This document shows, in pieces, positions 53,992-62,182 of a DNA stretch of 64,000 bases. Source of the DNA: Candidatus Angelobacter sp. Gp1-AA117 (GTDB lineage Bacteria > Acidobacteriota > Terriglobia > Terriglobales > Acidobacteriaceae); NCBI GenBank assembly GCA_003223515.1, contig QHVI01000065.1:1-64000 (forward strand), read 5' to 3'. Position numbers and translations under genes: made by a program. Numbering within the stretch: the first letter of the stretch is position 1; each line of letters starts with the position of its first letter. The notes beneath the pieces are model-generated. The model was not told where the DNA came from, searched no databases, and saw only the letters and a program-made list of their open reading frames with translations.

Positions 53992-54134
53992 TTTTGATTA
54001 ACCACAGCGTAGCGAAGCCACAACCAAAACCTTTTACCGCAGAGGACGCAGAGGACGCAAAGGTAACAAAAGTAGTTGATGTGTATTGAATTTGGCGGTG
54101 TGTTGCTCCCTATGGACCGCACCCGCCCTTGGCC
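53992..54134. repeat. Composite dispersed repeat, left part (interrupted by a MITE)
   Basis: Modules in order are CCACAGCGTAGCGAAGCCAC, ACCGCAGAGGACGCAGAGGA, AGTAGTTGATGTGTATTGAA, TGTGTTGCTCC and GGACCGCACCCGCCCTTGGC. The same chain appears at 60990-61140, and part of it at 41637-41756 and 60808-60880. The copy continues at 54318-54395 on the other side of the inserted element. Confidence 0.75.
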
Positions 54135-54317
54135 AATGTCACTTACTTTGCACATTCGAGCATGAATTAAGAGAATTTTCGCATGGGCGGGCGGCAGCGG
54201 GGCAGATTCCTCCGCCCTACTCACGCGCTGAAGAAAACGCGCGTGAGCTTAACGGGCGTTCGGAATGACATTTCTCACTGGGATACAGCATGGTCTTCCC
54301 TAAAGTAAGTGGCATTA
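54135..54317. mobile_element. MITE, copy 1 (182 bp, 15-bp inverted ends, 13-bp target duplication)
   Basis: Left end AATGTCACTTACTTT and right end AAAGTAAGTGGCATT are inverted repeats with one mismatch. The 13 bases on each side (54122-54134 and 54318-54330, CCCGCCCTTGGCC/T) match at 12 positions, and an uninterrupted version of the target (GCGCCCTTGGCTGCGCGG) exists at about 61071-61088. The element has no coding capacity, so it must be moved by a transposase encoded elsewhere. A second copy at 61458 differs at about ten positions. Duplications this long are typical of some IS4-like families, which is an inference only. Confidence 0.85.
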
Positions 54318-54395
54318 CCCGCCCTTGGCTGCGCGGGAGAATTCGTCGCAAGCAGGGAAGAATTCGAATGTTAGTAATACAGAGGAAAGGAGGGA
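54318..54395. repeat. Composite dispersed repeat, right part
   Basis: CCCTTGGCTGCGCGGGAGAA, TCGTCGCAAGCAGGGAAGAA and GTTAGTAATACAGAGGA match 61074-61140 closely. It is the second half of the element split by the MITE. Confidence 0.75.
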
Positions 54396-54461
54396 ACAGA
54401 GGATTTTTGATTTCCTCTGCTTACCCGGTTCCTCTGTGTGAAAAGCTTTTCTTGAGACCAG

Positions 54462-54911
54462 ATGAAAATTGAAGGAAGTCACAAGATTTCTGCATCGAGA
54501 GCGCGCGTCTTTGAAGCGCTGAATGATCCTGCTGTCTTACAGAAATGCATTCCTGGCTGTGAGTCGCTGGAGAAGACTTCTGAGAATCACTACAACGCCA
54601 AACTTTCAGCAGGAGTAGGCGCAATCAAAAGTAAATTCACCGCTACAGTAATTATTTCCGATCTGGTAGCGCCCTCACATTACAAACTCACGGTTGAAGG
54701 CAAAGGCCAGCCGGGCTTCGTGAAGGGTTCCGGCGATCTCAGCCTGGAAGAATTCGAGGGCGGAACGGAGATCAAGTACACAGGCGAGGTCAACGTAGGT
54801 GGCGTGATCGCCAGCGTCGGCCAGCGCATGATCCAATCCACGGCCAACATGCTGGCCGGAAAATTCTTCACCGCACTCGAATCAGAAACCAAGGCTGAAT
54901 CTACCCCGTAA
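54462..54911 (+). CDS. CoxG-like SRPBCC domain protein
   Basis: 149 residues of the carbon-monoxide-dehydrogenase subunit G family, a START/SRPBCC lipid- or ligand-binding fold. MKIEGSHKISASRARVFEAL, NDPAVLQKCIPGCESLEKTS, KYTGEVNVGGVIASVGQRMI and the ending AGKFFTALESE are characteristic. CoxG recruits the hydroxylase to the membrane in some bacteria. It belongs functionally with the upstream SLM genes although a 470-base repeat island separates them. Confidence 0.9.
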   Translation: MKIEGSHKISASRARVFEALNDPAVLQKCIPGCESLEKTSENHYNAKLSAGVGAIKSKFTATVIISDLVAPSHYKLTVEGKGQPGFVKGSGDLSLEEFEGGTEIKYTGEVNVGGVIASVGQRMIQSTANMLAGKFFTALESETKAESTP

Positions 54912-54929
54912 ATTGATTCCATAAAAAGG

Positions 54930-54958
54930 GGAACTGCGGGCCGGAAGCCCGCAGTTCC
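54930..54958 (-). terminator. Intrinsic terminator (heparinase-like gene; also faces coxG)
   Basis: A perfect 12-bp stem GGAACTGCGGGC / GCCCGCAGTTCC. On the minus strand it is followed by CCTTTTTA, 15 bases beyond the stop at 54973. Confidence 0.8.
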
Positions 54959-54972
54959 TCAGGACTATAGGA

Positions 54973-57900
54973 CTATGGTGAAGTAATGGTGAAGTTGTCA
55001 TACTTCACATTGGTGTCATAGTTTTCCATGCCCGGCACACCGGTTGTAATCTGGCTTGCAGAGCTATCGTCGAAGACGATCTTCTGCACCCCGTTCAGCC
55101 ACACTTCGAGATGCACCGGACTGGCGCCCGATACCAGCAGCTTCAGGTTGTAGCTGGTATTAGGGACAATTCCGGCGGCTATGGCGGCCAGTTGTGTCCA
55201 GCCCCAATCGTTGCGTCGGTAGAGATAGATGTTGCCATCGGTTGCGATTTGGGCCGTATACAAATTACGGTCAAAATTTGCCGGGTCACTGCTGCGTGCC
55301 ACCAGTCCCGAATCGAGTGAGCCTGAGGGCACGATTATGTCAGCGGACACCGAGTAGTTGTTGGTTCCCACGGCCGGCACGAGTGCAGCCCAGTTGCCTG
55401 TGCCGCTGGAGGTCATGGTACCGGAGACTGCGAGGTTTCCATCTGTGGAGAAGCTCCCGTGCTGGACGGTCCACGCGGTTCCCAGTCCGGTTGTGCGGTT
55501 GAAGTCATCCACAAACAGCGGAGCGGCGGTCACGGTGAAGTTGTCATACTTCACGTTGGTGTCATAGTTTTGCAGGCCGGGTATGCCGGTCCTGATCTGG
55601 CTGGCGGAATTGTCGTCAAAGACGATCTTCCGTACTCCGTTGACCCACGCTTCCAGATGGACGGGGTCAGCGCCGGACACCAGGAGCCTCAAGTTGAAGC
55701 TGGTGTTGGCGACAATGCCGGCGGGCGCTGAAGCCAGTTGTGTCCATCCCCAGTCAATACGTCGATAGAGATGGACGCTGCCATCGGTAGAGATTTGGGC
55801 CGCATACAGGTCCTGGTCGAAACTGGCAGCGCTGCTGCGCGCCACCAGCCCCGAAAACTGCGAACCCGCCGGCACGATCAAGTCAGCCGCTACCGAGTAG
55901 TTATTTGTTCCCAGGGCGGGCACGACTGCTGCCCAGTTGCCTGTACCGGTACCCGTCATGGTGCCGGCCACGGCAAAGCTTCCGTCTGTGGTGAAACTAC
56001 CAGGACTGACGGCCCAGTTGGCGCCGAGCCCGGTTGTGCGATTGAAGCTGTCTGCAAAAAGAGCCGCCTGCACGGTGAAGTTTGAATGAGCAGGCGCCAA
56101 CTCGATAAAGTTGGTGCCGTCAAAATAAGCAGGCCATGCGCTGTAGTTGCCCGCAGTCGCGAATGACCGCGTAGCCGTGTAAGTAAATGTTGCTCCGGGT
56201 GCGATCGTTTGCTGGCCGGAATTCAAAAAGTCTACGTTGGCATTCGAGGGATCACGCGCTGGTACCAAGAAGTACGGCACGGTACCGGACGCCGTACCGG
56301 TGTTCTGCACCGTAAACGTGGCCGTCACGGGCTGGTTGGTTCCTGGTGATCCCGGTGACAGTGACAGAGGAGTGATCAGCGTGTACTGAGGCGTGCCGGT
56401 GCCGCTTGGTGGTGGCGTGGTAAATGTGAAATCCGCCGCGCTTGCAGTGCCACTGGCATTGGTCGACTGTACCTGGTAGTGATAGGTTGTGCTGGCGGTC
56501 AAGCCAGACAGGCTGACCGAGTGTGAGGTTACCGCCGTTGCATCATGTTGTGAACTCCCGTAAGCGCTGGTAGTGCCATAGTTCACCGTGCTGTCAGCGG
56601 CAGTATTGGTTGTCCAGGTAATCGTGGCCGTAGTAGCGCTTGGAGTTGTCGATTGAACGTTGGATATCACCAGGCTGCTGTTTGACCATGAGCAGGTAGT
56701 CCCGATGCATGTGCCAGCGGCTCCATTGAATGTTGCTGAAGTCGCACCATTGGCCTTTACCTGGGCTGATGTGGGAGGAGTGGTGGCGCTCCACTCAACG
56801 GTCACGGCAGTGCCGTTCCACCGCGCTTCCGCCGAATCCACGGCTGTATTGAAGTTCAGCTCATCCGAGGCGTCATACTGAACGTCAGTGCCTTCAAAGA
56901 GTCCCGCTCTAAGTATTGCGCCGCTGCTATTGGTCGCAATCACTCCGGCAATTCCTGAGAGCGTGAGCGAGTGCGGCGTGGTTCCGCTGCTGCGCGTATC
57001 AGTTGGCAGGCGATTGAAGATCCACTGTTCGGTTTCAGCAGCCGCGCCATTGAATGCTCCGGTTACCAGCAGAGATCCGCCTGAAACCAGGTCGCCAGCC
57101 GGCACTGAAACCGAAGGACGGTTAGCCCAGATTCCGCCGACAGCGCCAATGGGAGCGATCAGATGCAGAAACGTCACATTCGCGCCGCTGCTCTGCACTT
57201 GAGCGAGTTGGTAGGAGGACAACCCGTCAAAGTCATTTGTATTAACTGGAGATTGCGACTGGGTGGCGACAATGTTCGCCCCAGAAGGCGCCGCGACAAA
57301 GATTCCCACCTCGCCGCCAGTCTGGGAAGTTCCGTGCAGCCAGCCAGTATCCAAAACCTGGGAGGCCTCGAAGTGCCAGTCCACCTCATAGGAATGGCTG
57401 GATGTGGATTCAATCACGTCGCGGACGATGCCGTAGCGGCCCCCATGAGCGCGCGACATAAAAACATGCCGGTCAAAACGCTGCAGCGGAGATGAGTAAT
57501 CCGCCGGGCTTGCGAACAACGAAGAGAAAGTTTTGTAATAGAGGCTTTTTCCATCGCCCATGGCATAGGCGAATGAGGTGGTGCCGGCATGATACTGCAC
57601 GTGGCCATAGCGATTGCAGTACCAGGTGGTTGTATCATCCTCGCCATGCACGCCTGCGCTGAGGGAGTCGGCTGAGTTGAAGGTCCAGTGCCCGCCGCCA
57701 AACTGCCCATGTCCATCCACGAGCAGGCTGTTGTGGTAGACCGTGAGATTCGCCGGCTCTCCCGGAGAATCAGCGTGGCCGATGAAATAGCCTGCGCCCT
57801 CCGGTACCAACTGGTCTTTGCCAAATGTAAGGTAGAGACCGTTGTCGTCGGAGTGGTTATGGCCGTAGTTCAGCTCAATCGTGCCCTTATTTTGTCCATT

Positions 57901-59328
57901 ATTGTCACAGATGTGATGCCACTCAGCGTCACCGCCCAGGTTCCCGGACTTGAGAGTGAGCAGCATGGTGTTGTTGGTTGAGTTGTCGGGAGCGCCCCGC
58001 ATAGTAAACATCTGTGCGTCTCCCAGATAAAGATCGCTGGTTGTCGCCGGCGGCACCGCGCTCGATGGCAAGATGCCCGTGTCCCAGTTGAACAGTTCGA
58101 ACACCAGCACTTCGTCATCCGGCGCGTAAGTGTTGTAGCCGCTGACAAGATTCGTGCCCCTTCCGAAGTGACCTGCGCCGTTGCGCCATGCATTGGCCAA
58201 CCACTGCGCCGACGCGGCAAATTGCGGCGCGCTCGCCCCATACTGCCACGCTGCCCAACGCGCCACCACAGGATGCTCCTGGCTAAACCCGAAGAAGTCG
58301 CCATGGTAGTCCGGACCTTCTCGCGCTACCTCCGGCATGTAACTGCCGAGTTGGGCATTCACATACGCTTTGAAGTAGGAAGGCGAACTGGGCGAATCGG
58401 TAATATAGTCTGCAACACCCATGTTCTGGAGTACGGTATAGATGAGGAGCAATGACCCTACAGATTCCTGGTAGGACTGGCCCTCATGCCAGGTTCCGTC
58501 GGTAATGGATTGCACTCTGCTGTGCACTCCGCTGAAGTTCGTACTCACTGCATTGATCCAGGTGTTCGCGTCCGCTGCATAGGGAGTGCCGGGATACCGG
58601 GACAGAGCGCAGGCCCCCACGCCCAAGGACCCCCAACTGGACCAGTTGTGATTCTGCAGTATGGTAGCTTTCCAGTACGGCGGACTTGCGCTGTTGATGG
58701 CGTTCCACAGTTGCACACCGGCGCTGTGAATGTCGTTCAGGAGCGTGGTACGCTGGCTTGCAGTCAGCCCATCATAACCAATATCAAGCGTCAGAGCTGC
58801 GGCAGACAGCATGCCGGGGAAGGCTGTATCGAACTGGCTCTCACCCGTCGATTTGAATTGGAAATTGTTCCATGCACCATCAATAAAATTGAATGCAGTT
58901 GTTAAGGCGGTAAGGTCTCCCGTGGAAGCATATTTTCCCAGCCATACCATGGCGACCCCTCCGTTCTCGCCTACTACGCCTGGGTTGGGATTGAAACTTG
59001 AAAAGCTGGGATCAACACTCAAATTGATAATTGCATTCTTGAGAGCGCCCCGGCATGGTCCGCTGCAATTCGTGGCATCGGCACGAATGGAATCGATCCG
59101 GCTCTGGGGAACATAGCACCCCAGAACACTGGCGCCGGCCGTGGATGAGGAGAGTAAAAGCGCGAAGACTGCGACGAGCGCCGTCCGGCAGAAGGCGAGC
59201 GGCTGCCGCAGCGCGGTCACGGTTTCGGCAAAGATCGTGCCGGCGTTCCATACAGCCAGTCTTTTCAGCGCAAACGTGCATCGTTGACGAAGCGCAAACG
59301 TGTGCGCATATTTGCTTTGCACAAACAT
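54973..59328 (-). CDS. Secreted 1451-aa heparinase II/III-like protein with Fn3 and duplicated jelly-roll domains
   Basis: Long N-terminal segment with a hydrophobic helix at about 45-68 (ALVAVFALLLSSSTAGAS), so the real start may lie further in. Residues about 90-440 are alpha/alpha toroid-like (NHNWSSWGSLGVGACALS, DYHGDFFGFSQEHPVVARW). At 490 ELNYGHNHSDDNGLYLTFGK begins the beta-sandwich half typical of heparinase II/III and alginate lyases. A fibronectin-III domain is at about 883-969. Then follow two near-identical C-terminal domains of about 180 residues each (1093-1263 and 1269-1451). Probably degrades uronate-containing polysaccharide outside the cell. Monocistronic. Confidence 0.82.
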   Translation of the reverse strand: MFVQSKYAHTFALRQRCTFALKRLAVWNAGTIFAETVTALRQPLAFCRTALVAVFALLLSSSTAGASVLGCYVPQSRIDSIRADATNCSGPCRGALKNAIINLSVDPSFSSFNPNPGVVGENGGVAMVWLGKYASTGDLTALTTAFNFIDGAWNNFQFKSTGESQFDTAFPGMLSAAALTLDIGYDGLTASQRTTLLNDIHSAGVQLWNAINSASPPYWKATILQNHNWSSWGSLGVGACALSRYPGTPYAADANTWINAVSTNFSGVHSRVQSITDGTWHEGQSYQESVGSLLLIYTVLQNMGVADYITDSPSSPSYFKAYVNAQLGSYMPEVAREGPDYHGDFFGFSQEHPVVARWAAWQYGASAPQFAASAQWLANAWRNGAGHFGRGTNLVSGYNTYAPDDEVLVFELFNWDTGILPSSAVPPATTSDLYLGDAQMFTMRGAPDNSTNNTMLLTLKSGNLGGDAEWHHICDNNGQNKGTIELNYGHNHSDDNGLYLTFGKDQLVPEGAGYFIGHADSPGEPANLTVYHNSLLVDGHGQFGGGHWTFNSADSLSAGVHGEDDTTTWYCNRYGHVQYHAGTTSFAYAMGDGKSLYYKTFSSLFASPADYSSPLQRFDRHVFMSRAHGGRYGIVRDVIESTSSHSYEVDWHFEASQVLDTGWLHGTSQTGGEVGIFVAAPSGANIVATQSQSPVNTNDFDGLSSYQLAQVQSSGANVTFLHLIAPIGAVGGIWANRPSVSVPAGDLVSGGSLLVTGAFNGAAAETEQWIFNRLPTDTRSSGTTPHSLTLSGIAGVIATNSSGAILRAGLFEGTDVQYDASDELNFNTAVDSAEARWNGTAVTVEWSATTPPTSAQVKANGATSATFNGAAGTCIGTTCSWSNSSLVISNVQSTTPSATTATITWTTNTAADSTVNYGTTSAYGSSQHDATAVTSHSVSLSGLTASTTYHYQVQSTNASGTASAADFTFTTPPPSGTGTPQYTLITPLSLSPGSPGTNQPVTATFTVQNTGTASGTVPYFLVPARDPSNANVDFLNSGQQTIAPGATFTYTATRSFATAGNYSAWPAYFDGTNFIELAPAHSNFTVQAALFADSFNRTTGLGANWAVSPGSFTTDGSFAVAGTMTGTGTGNWAAVVPALGTNNYSVAADLIVPAGSQFSGLVARSSAASFDQDLYAAQISTDGSVHLYRRIDWGWTQLASAPAGIVANTSFNLRLLVSGADPVHLEAWVNGVRKIVFDDNSASQIRTGIPGLQNYDTNVKYDNFTVTAAPLFVDDFNRTTGLGTAWTVQHGSFSTDGNLAVSGTMTSSGTGNWAALVPAVGTNNYSVSADIIVPSGSLDSGLVARSSDPANFDRNLYTAQIATDGNIYLYRRNDWGWTQLAAIAAGIVPNTSYNLKLLVSGASPVHLEVWLNGVQKIVFDDSSASQITTGVPGMENYDTNVKYDNFTITSP
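54975..56060 (-). repeat. Tandem duplication encoding the two C-terminal domains
   Basis: Two units of about 540 bases (about 54975-55520 and 55530-56060) encode parallel sequences such as NNYSVSADIIVPSGS / NNYSVAADLIVPAGS and LYRRNDWGWTQLA / LYRRIDWGWTQLA, with NVKYDNFTIT / NVKYDNFTVT at the ends. Protein identity is high, so the duplication is recent or maintained by gene conversion. Confidence 0.85.
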
Positions 59329-59771
59329 GGTGTTATCTCTCTGGCAGTTGCTTGTAGGGGAAGAAGGGCCCTGATGCGTAATGCATCGATGACACTGCCA
59401 GCGGCATGGGACGGCAGATCATCGCACGGCGGTTACCGCGCAGAGCGGTCCTTGTTGAGCAAGAACTGATCCGAATAGTTTCGACGCATCAACTTGCAAT
59501 TAAGATGTCAGCAGTAGCATGGAAAAAAGCTTCGCTGTTTTTATCCGCGTCCTGTCACAAAACTGACAATCGAAGGTAAAGTCATTTCCGGCTGCTCACG
59601 CACATGCCGATTCCAATGTCTATGAATGAATAGAAGTGATCGCCTGTCCACAGTCCCAATTCCCGCAAAGGGCGGCAAACCATAATTTTAATTTTCTCCA
59701 AAGCTTGCATGTCGCCTGTGGTATAGGTAGGATATCTTCATATGTAGGCTACCTAGGCCTTGAGGTGATTT
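59329..59771. other. Divergent intergenic region heparinase-like / padR
   Basis: 443 bases without a gene. GTGGTATAGGTAGGATATC and TATGTAGGCTACCTAGGCC (about 59718-59757) repeat a TAGGTAG / GTAGGCTAC core right before the padR start and may be its operator and promoter. Nothing else is identified. Confidence 0.4.
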
Positions 59772-60107
59772 TTGCCCGAAGATAAATCAGAACTGCTGCA
59801 GGGTACGCTGGATCTTTTGATCCTGAAGGTCGTGGCGCTCGGTCCCATCCACGGATACGGCATCGCGCAGCGCATCCGGCAAATATCGAAAGATGTGCTG
59901 CAGGTGCAGCAGGGCTCACTCTATCCCGCATTGCACCGGCTGGAGAAACGTGGATGGCTCGAATCGGCATGGCGCGAGTCGGAGAACGGACGCCAGGCAA
60001 AGTTCTACAAGCTCTCTGCCAAAGGCCGCAAACAACTGGCACAAGAACAGCAGAGCTGGCAACGGCTCAGCGGCGCAATCAGCCTGATTTTGACGACAGC
60101 GGAATAG
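59772..60107 (+). CDS. PadR-family transcriptional regulator
   Basis: 111 residues starting from a TTG preceded by TGAGGTGA. The core [50 protein letters not shown] and KFYKLSAKGRKQL closely parallels the regulator at 8866. It is intact although the permease it should control, starting 9 bases downstream, is broken. It could still regulate itself or other loci. Confidence 0.9.
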   Translation: MPEDKSELLQGTLDLLILKVVALGPIHGYGIAQRIRQISKDVLQVQQGSLYPALHRLEKRGWLESAWRESENGRQAKFYKLSAKGRKQLAQEQQSWQRLSGAISLILTTAE

Positions 60108-60116
60108 GAGTTTCCA

Positions 60117-60684
60117 ATGAATCTTCCTAAGTGGGTTCAGCGCAAACAGTCCCTGGAGAGCGAATTCGACCGCGAACTCCGGTTCCATATCGAGGAACTC
60201 GAGCAGAACGTTGGCGCAGCGCTCCAAACACATTCTCGAAACCCTGGCCACGATTCCCGGAGTTGAAGCTGCGACAGATGTCTCCTCGCTGCCGGGCATT
60301 CCCGGCCAGCGCCAGACGGAGTTGAGAATCATGGAAGGCGAGCAGGACCCGAATCGCAAGATACTCGCCGACAGCCGCTTCGCCACTGTGCGCCGGCGCG
60401 AAGTCGGGTTGCGGCTGGCGCTTGGAGCACAGCGGCGGCAGATCGCGCTGCGCTTCCTGCTTCAGGGAGTCTTCGTGTGCGGAATCGGTTGCATCTCTGG
60501 ACTGCTTCTGGCCCTGGCCTCGGTGCGTTTGCTCTCAGGCATGCTCTACGGCGTCTCGCTTTTCGATCCGCTCACCTTCACCACGGTGGCCGGAATTGTG
60601 CTGCTGGTAGCAGCCATCGCAACGCTGGTTCCTGCCACCCGCGCCGCCCGCACCGATCCCATGCGAGTGTTGCGGGAGGAGTAA
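60117..60684 (+). pseudogene. ADOP-type ABC permease remnant (multiple internal deletions)
   Basis: The ATG at 60117 opens MNLPKWVQRKQSLESEFDRE and ELRFHIEELEQN, the usual start of these permeases. It then jumps to QRSKHILETLATIPGVEAAT in another frame, part of the second periplasmic domain. After GEQDPNRKILADSRFAT it jumps again to RRREVGLRLALGAQRRQI and ends RAARTDPMRVLREE. Intact members have about 800 or more residues, whereas only about 190 codons remain. No membrane-competent product is possible. Confidence 0.88.
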
Positions 60685-61350
60685 TCAAGGCGCAGCGACT
60701 CTCCGGCTGTCTCAGTCTAGAGGTTCACTCTACGCCTTTGCGACAAGGCCATAAAGGTGAAAAAAGCGACCGCCAAGCACAGAACGAGATTCTTCATTCG
60801 GTGATCTCCTGCAGCGTGGCGAGCCACAACCAAACGGCCTTAACCGCAGAGAACGCAGAGAGCGCAGAGGAACGCAAGTAAGCCGCGAATGACGCGAACT
60901 GCGCGAATCTCGGGAATCAGAAATGGGATTAGCATTTAGCTGCCCAAGCAGAATTCTTCGCGGCTTGAGACGAATTTGATTGTTAGCAATGCAGAGGACG
61001 CAAAGGACGCAAAAGTAACAAAGGTAGTTGATGTGTATTGAATTTGGCGGTGTGTTGCTCCTTACGACCGCACGCGCCCTTGGCTGCGCGGGAGAATTGG
61101 TCGCAAGCAGAGAAGAATTCGATCGTTAGTAATGCAGAGGATGTGCGGGGTGTGATGTTAGCATCGCAAAAGGCAAGATGAAGCGGAACACGGAACAAAT
61201 TGAGCTAAGTGGTTATACTGCTTGGGGTTGCGCTGTTCCGGTTGGCGTTTCCTGTTCCGGTACACAAGCGGAACAAGCCGCTTCCGAGGTGTCATCAAAG
61301 TACTCCCGCCACAGAACTAAAGATAGTTCACCAGGTAGCTGGTGAGGCGC
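60685..61350. repeat. Repeat island, left part: composite dispersed repeats
   Basis: Holds two partial copies of the composite repeat: 60808-60880 (GCGTGGCGAGCCACAACCAA, ACCGCAGAGAACGCAGAGAG) and 60943-61143 (the full chain from GAATTCTTCGC to GTTAGTAATGCAGAGGA). At 61192-61280 several GAACA/TGTTCCGG units occur in both orientations. No gene is credible. Confidence 0.7.
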
Positions 61351-61364
61351 GGGGGGTGCGGCTA

Positions 61365-61456
61365 TACCGGTTTAGCAAATAGTGTGCCGAAGCAATCCTC
61401 TTTAGAATCAGACATTTAACAGCCAGGTATGCGGTACACTATTTCACAAACCGGTA
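61365..61456. mobile_element. Second MITE (92 bp, TA-flanked), inserted at the edge of MITE copy 2
   Basis: Left end TACCGGTTTAGCAAATAGTG and right end CACTATTTCACAAACCGGTA are inverted repeats of 20 bases with three mismatches in the middle. The dinucleotide TA flanks both sides (61363-61364 and 61457-61458), the duplication made by Tc1/mariner-IS630-type transposases. Removing the element with one TA restores the 13-bp target duplication and left end of the larger MITE, so it inserted second. It has no coding capacity. Confidence 0.8.
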
Positions 61457-61457
61457 T

Positions 61458-61639
61458 AATGCCACTTACTTTGCACATTCGAGCATGAATTTAAGAGAAT
61501 TTTCGCATGGGCGGGCAGCAGCGGGGCAGATTCCTCCGCCCTACTCACGCGCTGAAGAAAACGCGCGTGAGCTTAACGGCGTTCGGAATGACATCTCTCA
61601 TTGGGATACAGCCTGGTGTCCCTAAAGTAAGTGACATTA
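61458..61639. mobile_element. MITE, copy 2 (182 bp, 13-bp target duplication)
   Basis: About 95% identical to the copy at 54135-54317. Ends are AATGCCACTTACTTT and AAAGTAAGTGACATT. GGGGGGTGCGGCT occurs exactly at 61351-61363 and 61640-61652 and is the target duplication, now separated from the left end by the 92-bp element. An internal hairpin CTCACGCGC...GCGCGTGAG is shared by both copies. Confidence 0.88.
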
Positions 61640-61652
61640 GGGGGGTGCGGCT

Positions 61653-62182
61653 TCGCTGAAAGGCCCCGCGAATGTCATGCAGAAGGTTGATCGAAATGCA
61701 ACCGCAAAGGACGCGACGGAGACAAAGGTAGAGCAGGTCTCACACCGCCACCGGAGCACAAAATTCCGTGAAAACGCAGTGACGGTGTGACAACCACACT
61801 TCACCCAAGGCGCACGGCTGCCGGTTCGCAAGCAGTCCTATGGTTATTCAGTTGTCAAAGAGCGGGTACAGCATGTCACCTAGGTGACGCTGTAACAGTA
61901 GTACTATAGAATTGGAAAGTCAAGGGACAGGACAAGAAAATTCAGGGTCAAATTCTCAGGTTTGTGGAAGGCTGCCGAACCATTACCTTGCAAGCATCAT
62001 GCGCGCGCTTTCAACAGTTCCGTGAGAACACCTTGTAACAGCATGGTGGAGCAAACATCTTCGGGTTTTCCTTCGCTTCGCTCAGGACAGGCTCTCCACT
62101 CCGTCCTCCCTCCTACGCCGGTCGGACTCCGGTCGGAATGAGAAGAGGGGTGTGAATTCCCTACCCCTCAACCTAAAATGCT
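61653..62182. other. Repeat island, right part
   Basis: Contains the palindrome GTCACC-TAGGTGAC within ACAGCATGTCACCTAGGTGA (about 61870-61895). At 62117-62187 there is a copy of the repeat ending in GAATTCCCTAC...TAAAATGCTCTA also seen at 45885. No gene is supported. Confidence 0.5.

Noticed and set aside
61637-61831. 64-aa minus ORF next to the MITE
   Set aside because: It begins in spacer DNA and ends at the edge of the MITE, with no start signal or similarity.
61850-61920. Possible rRNA-operon flank (CAGTTGTCAAAGAGCGGG) or regulatory palindrome
   Set aside because: The resemblance is weak and no rRNA sequence follows on either side. Only the palindrome is reported, without function.
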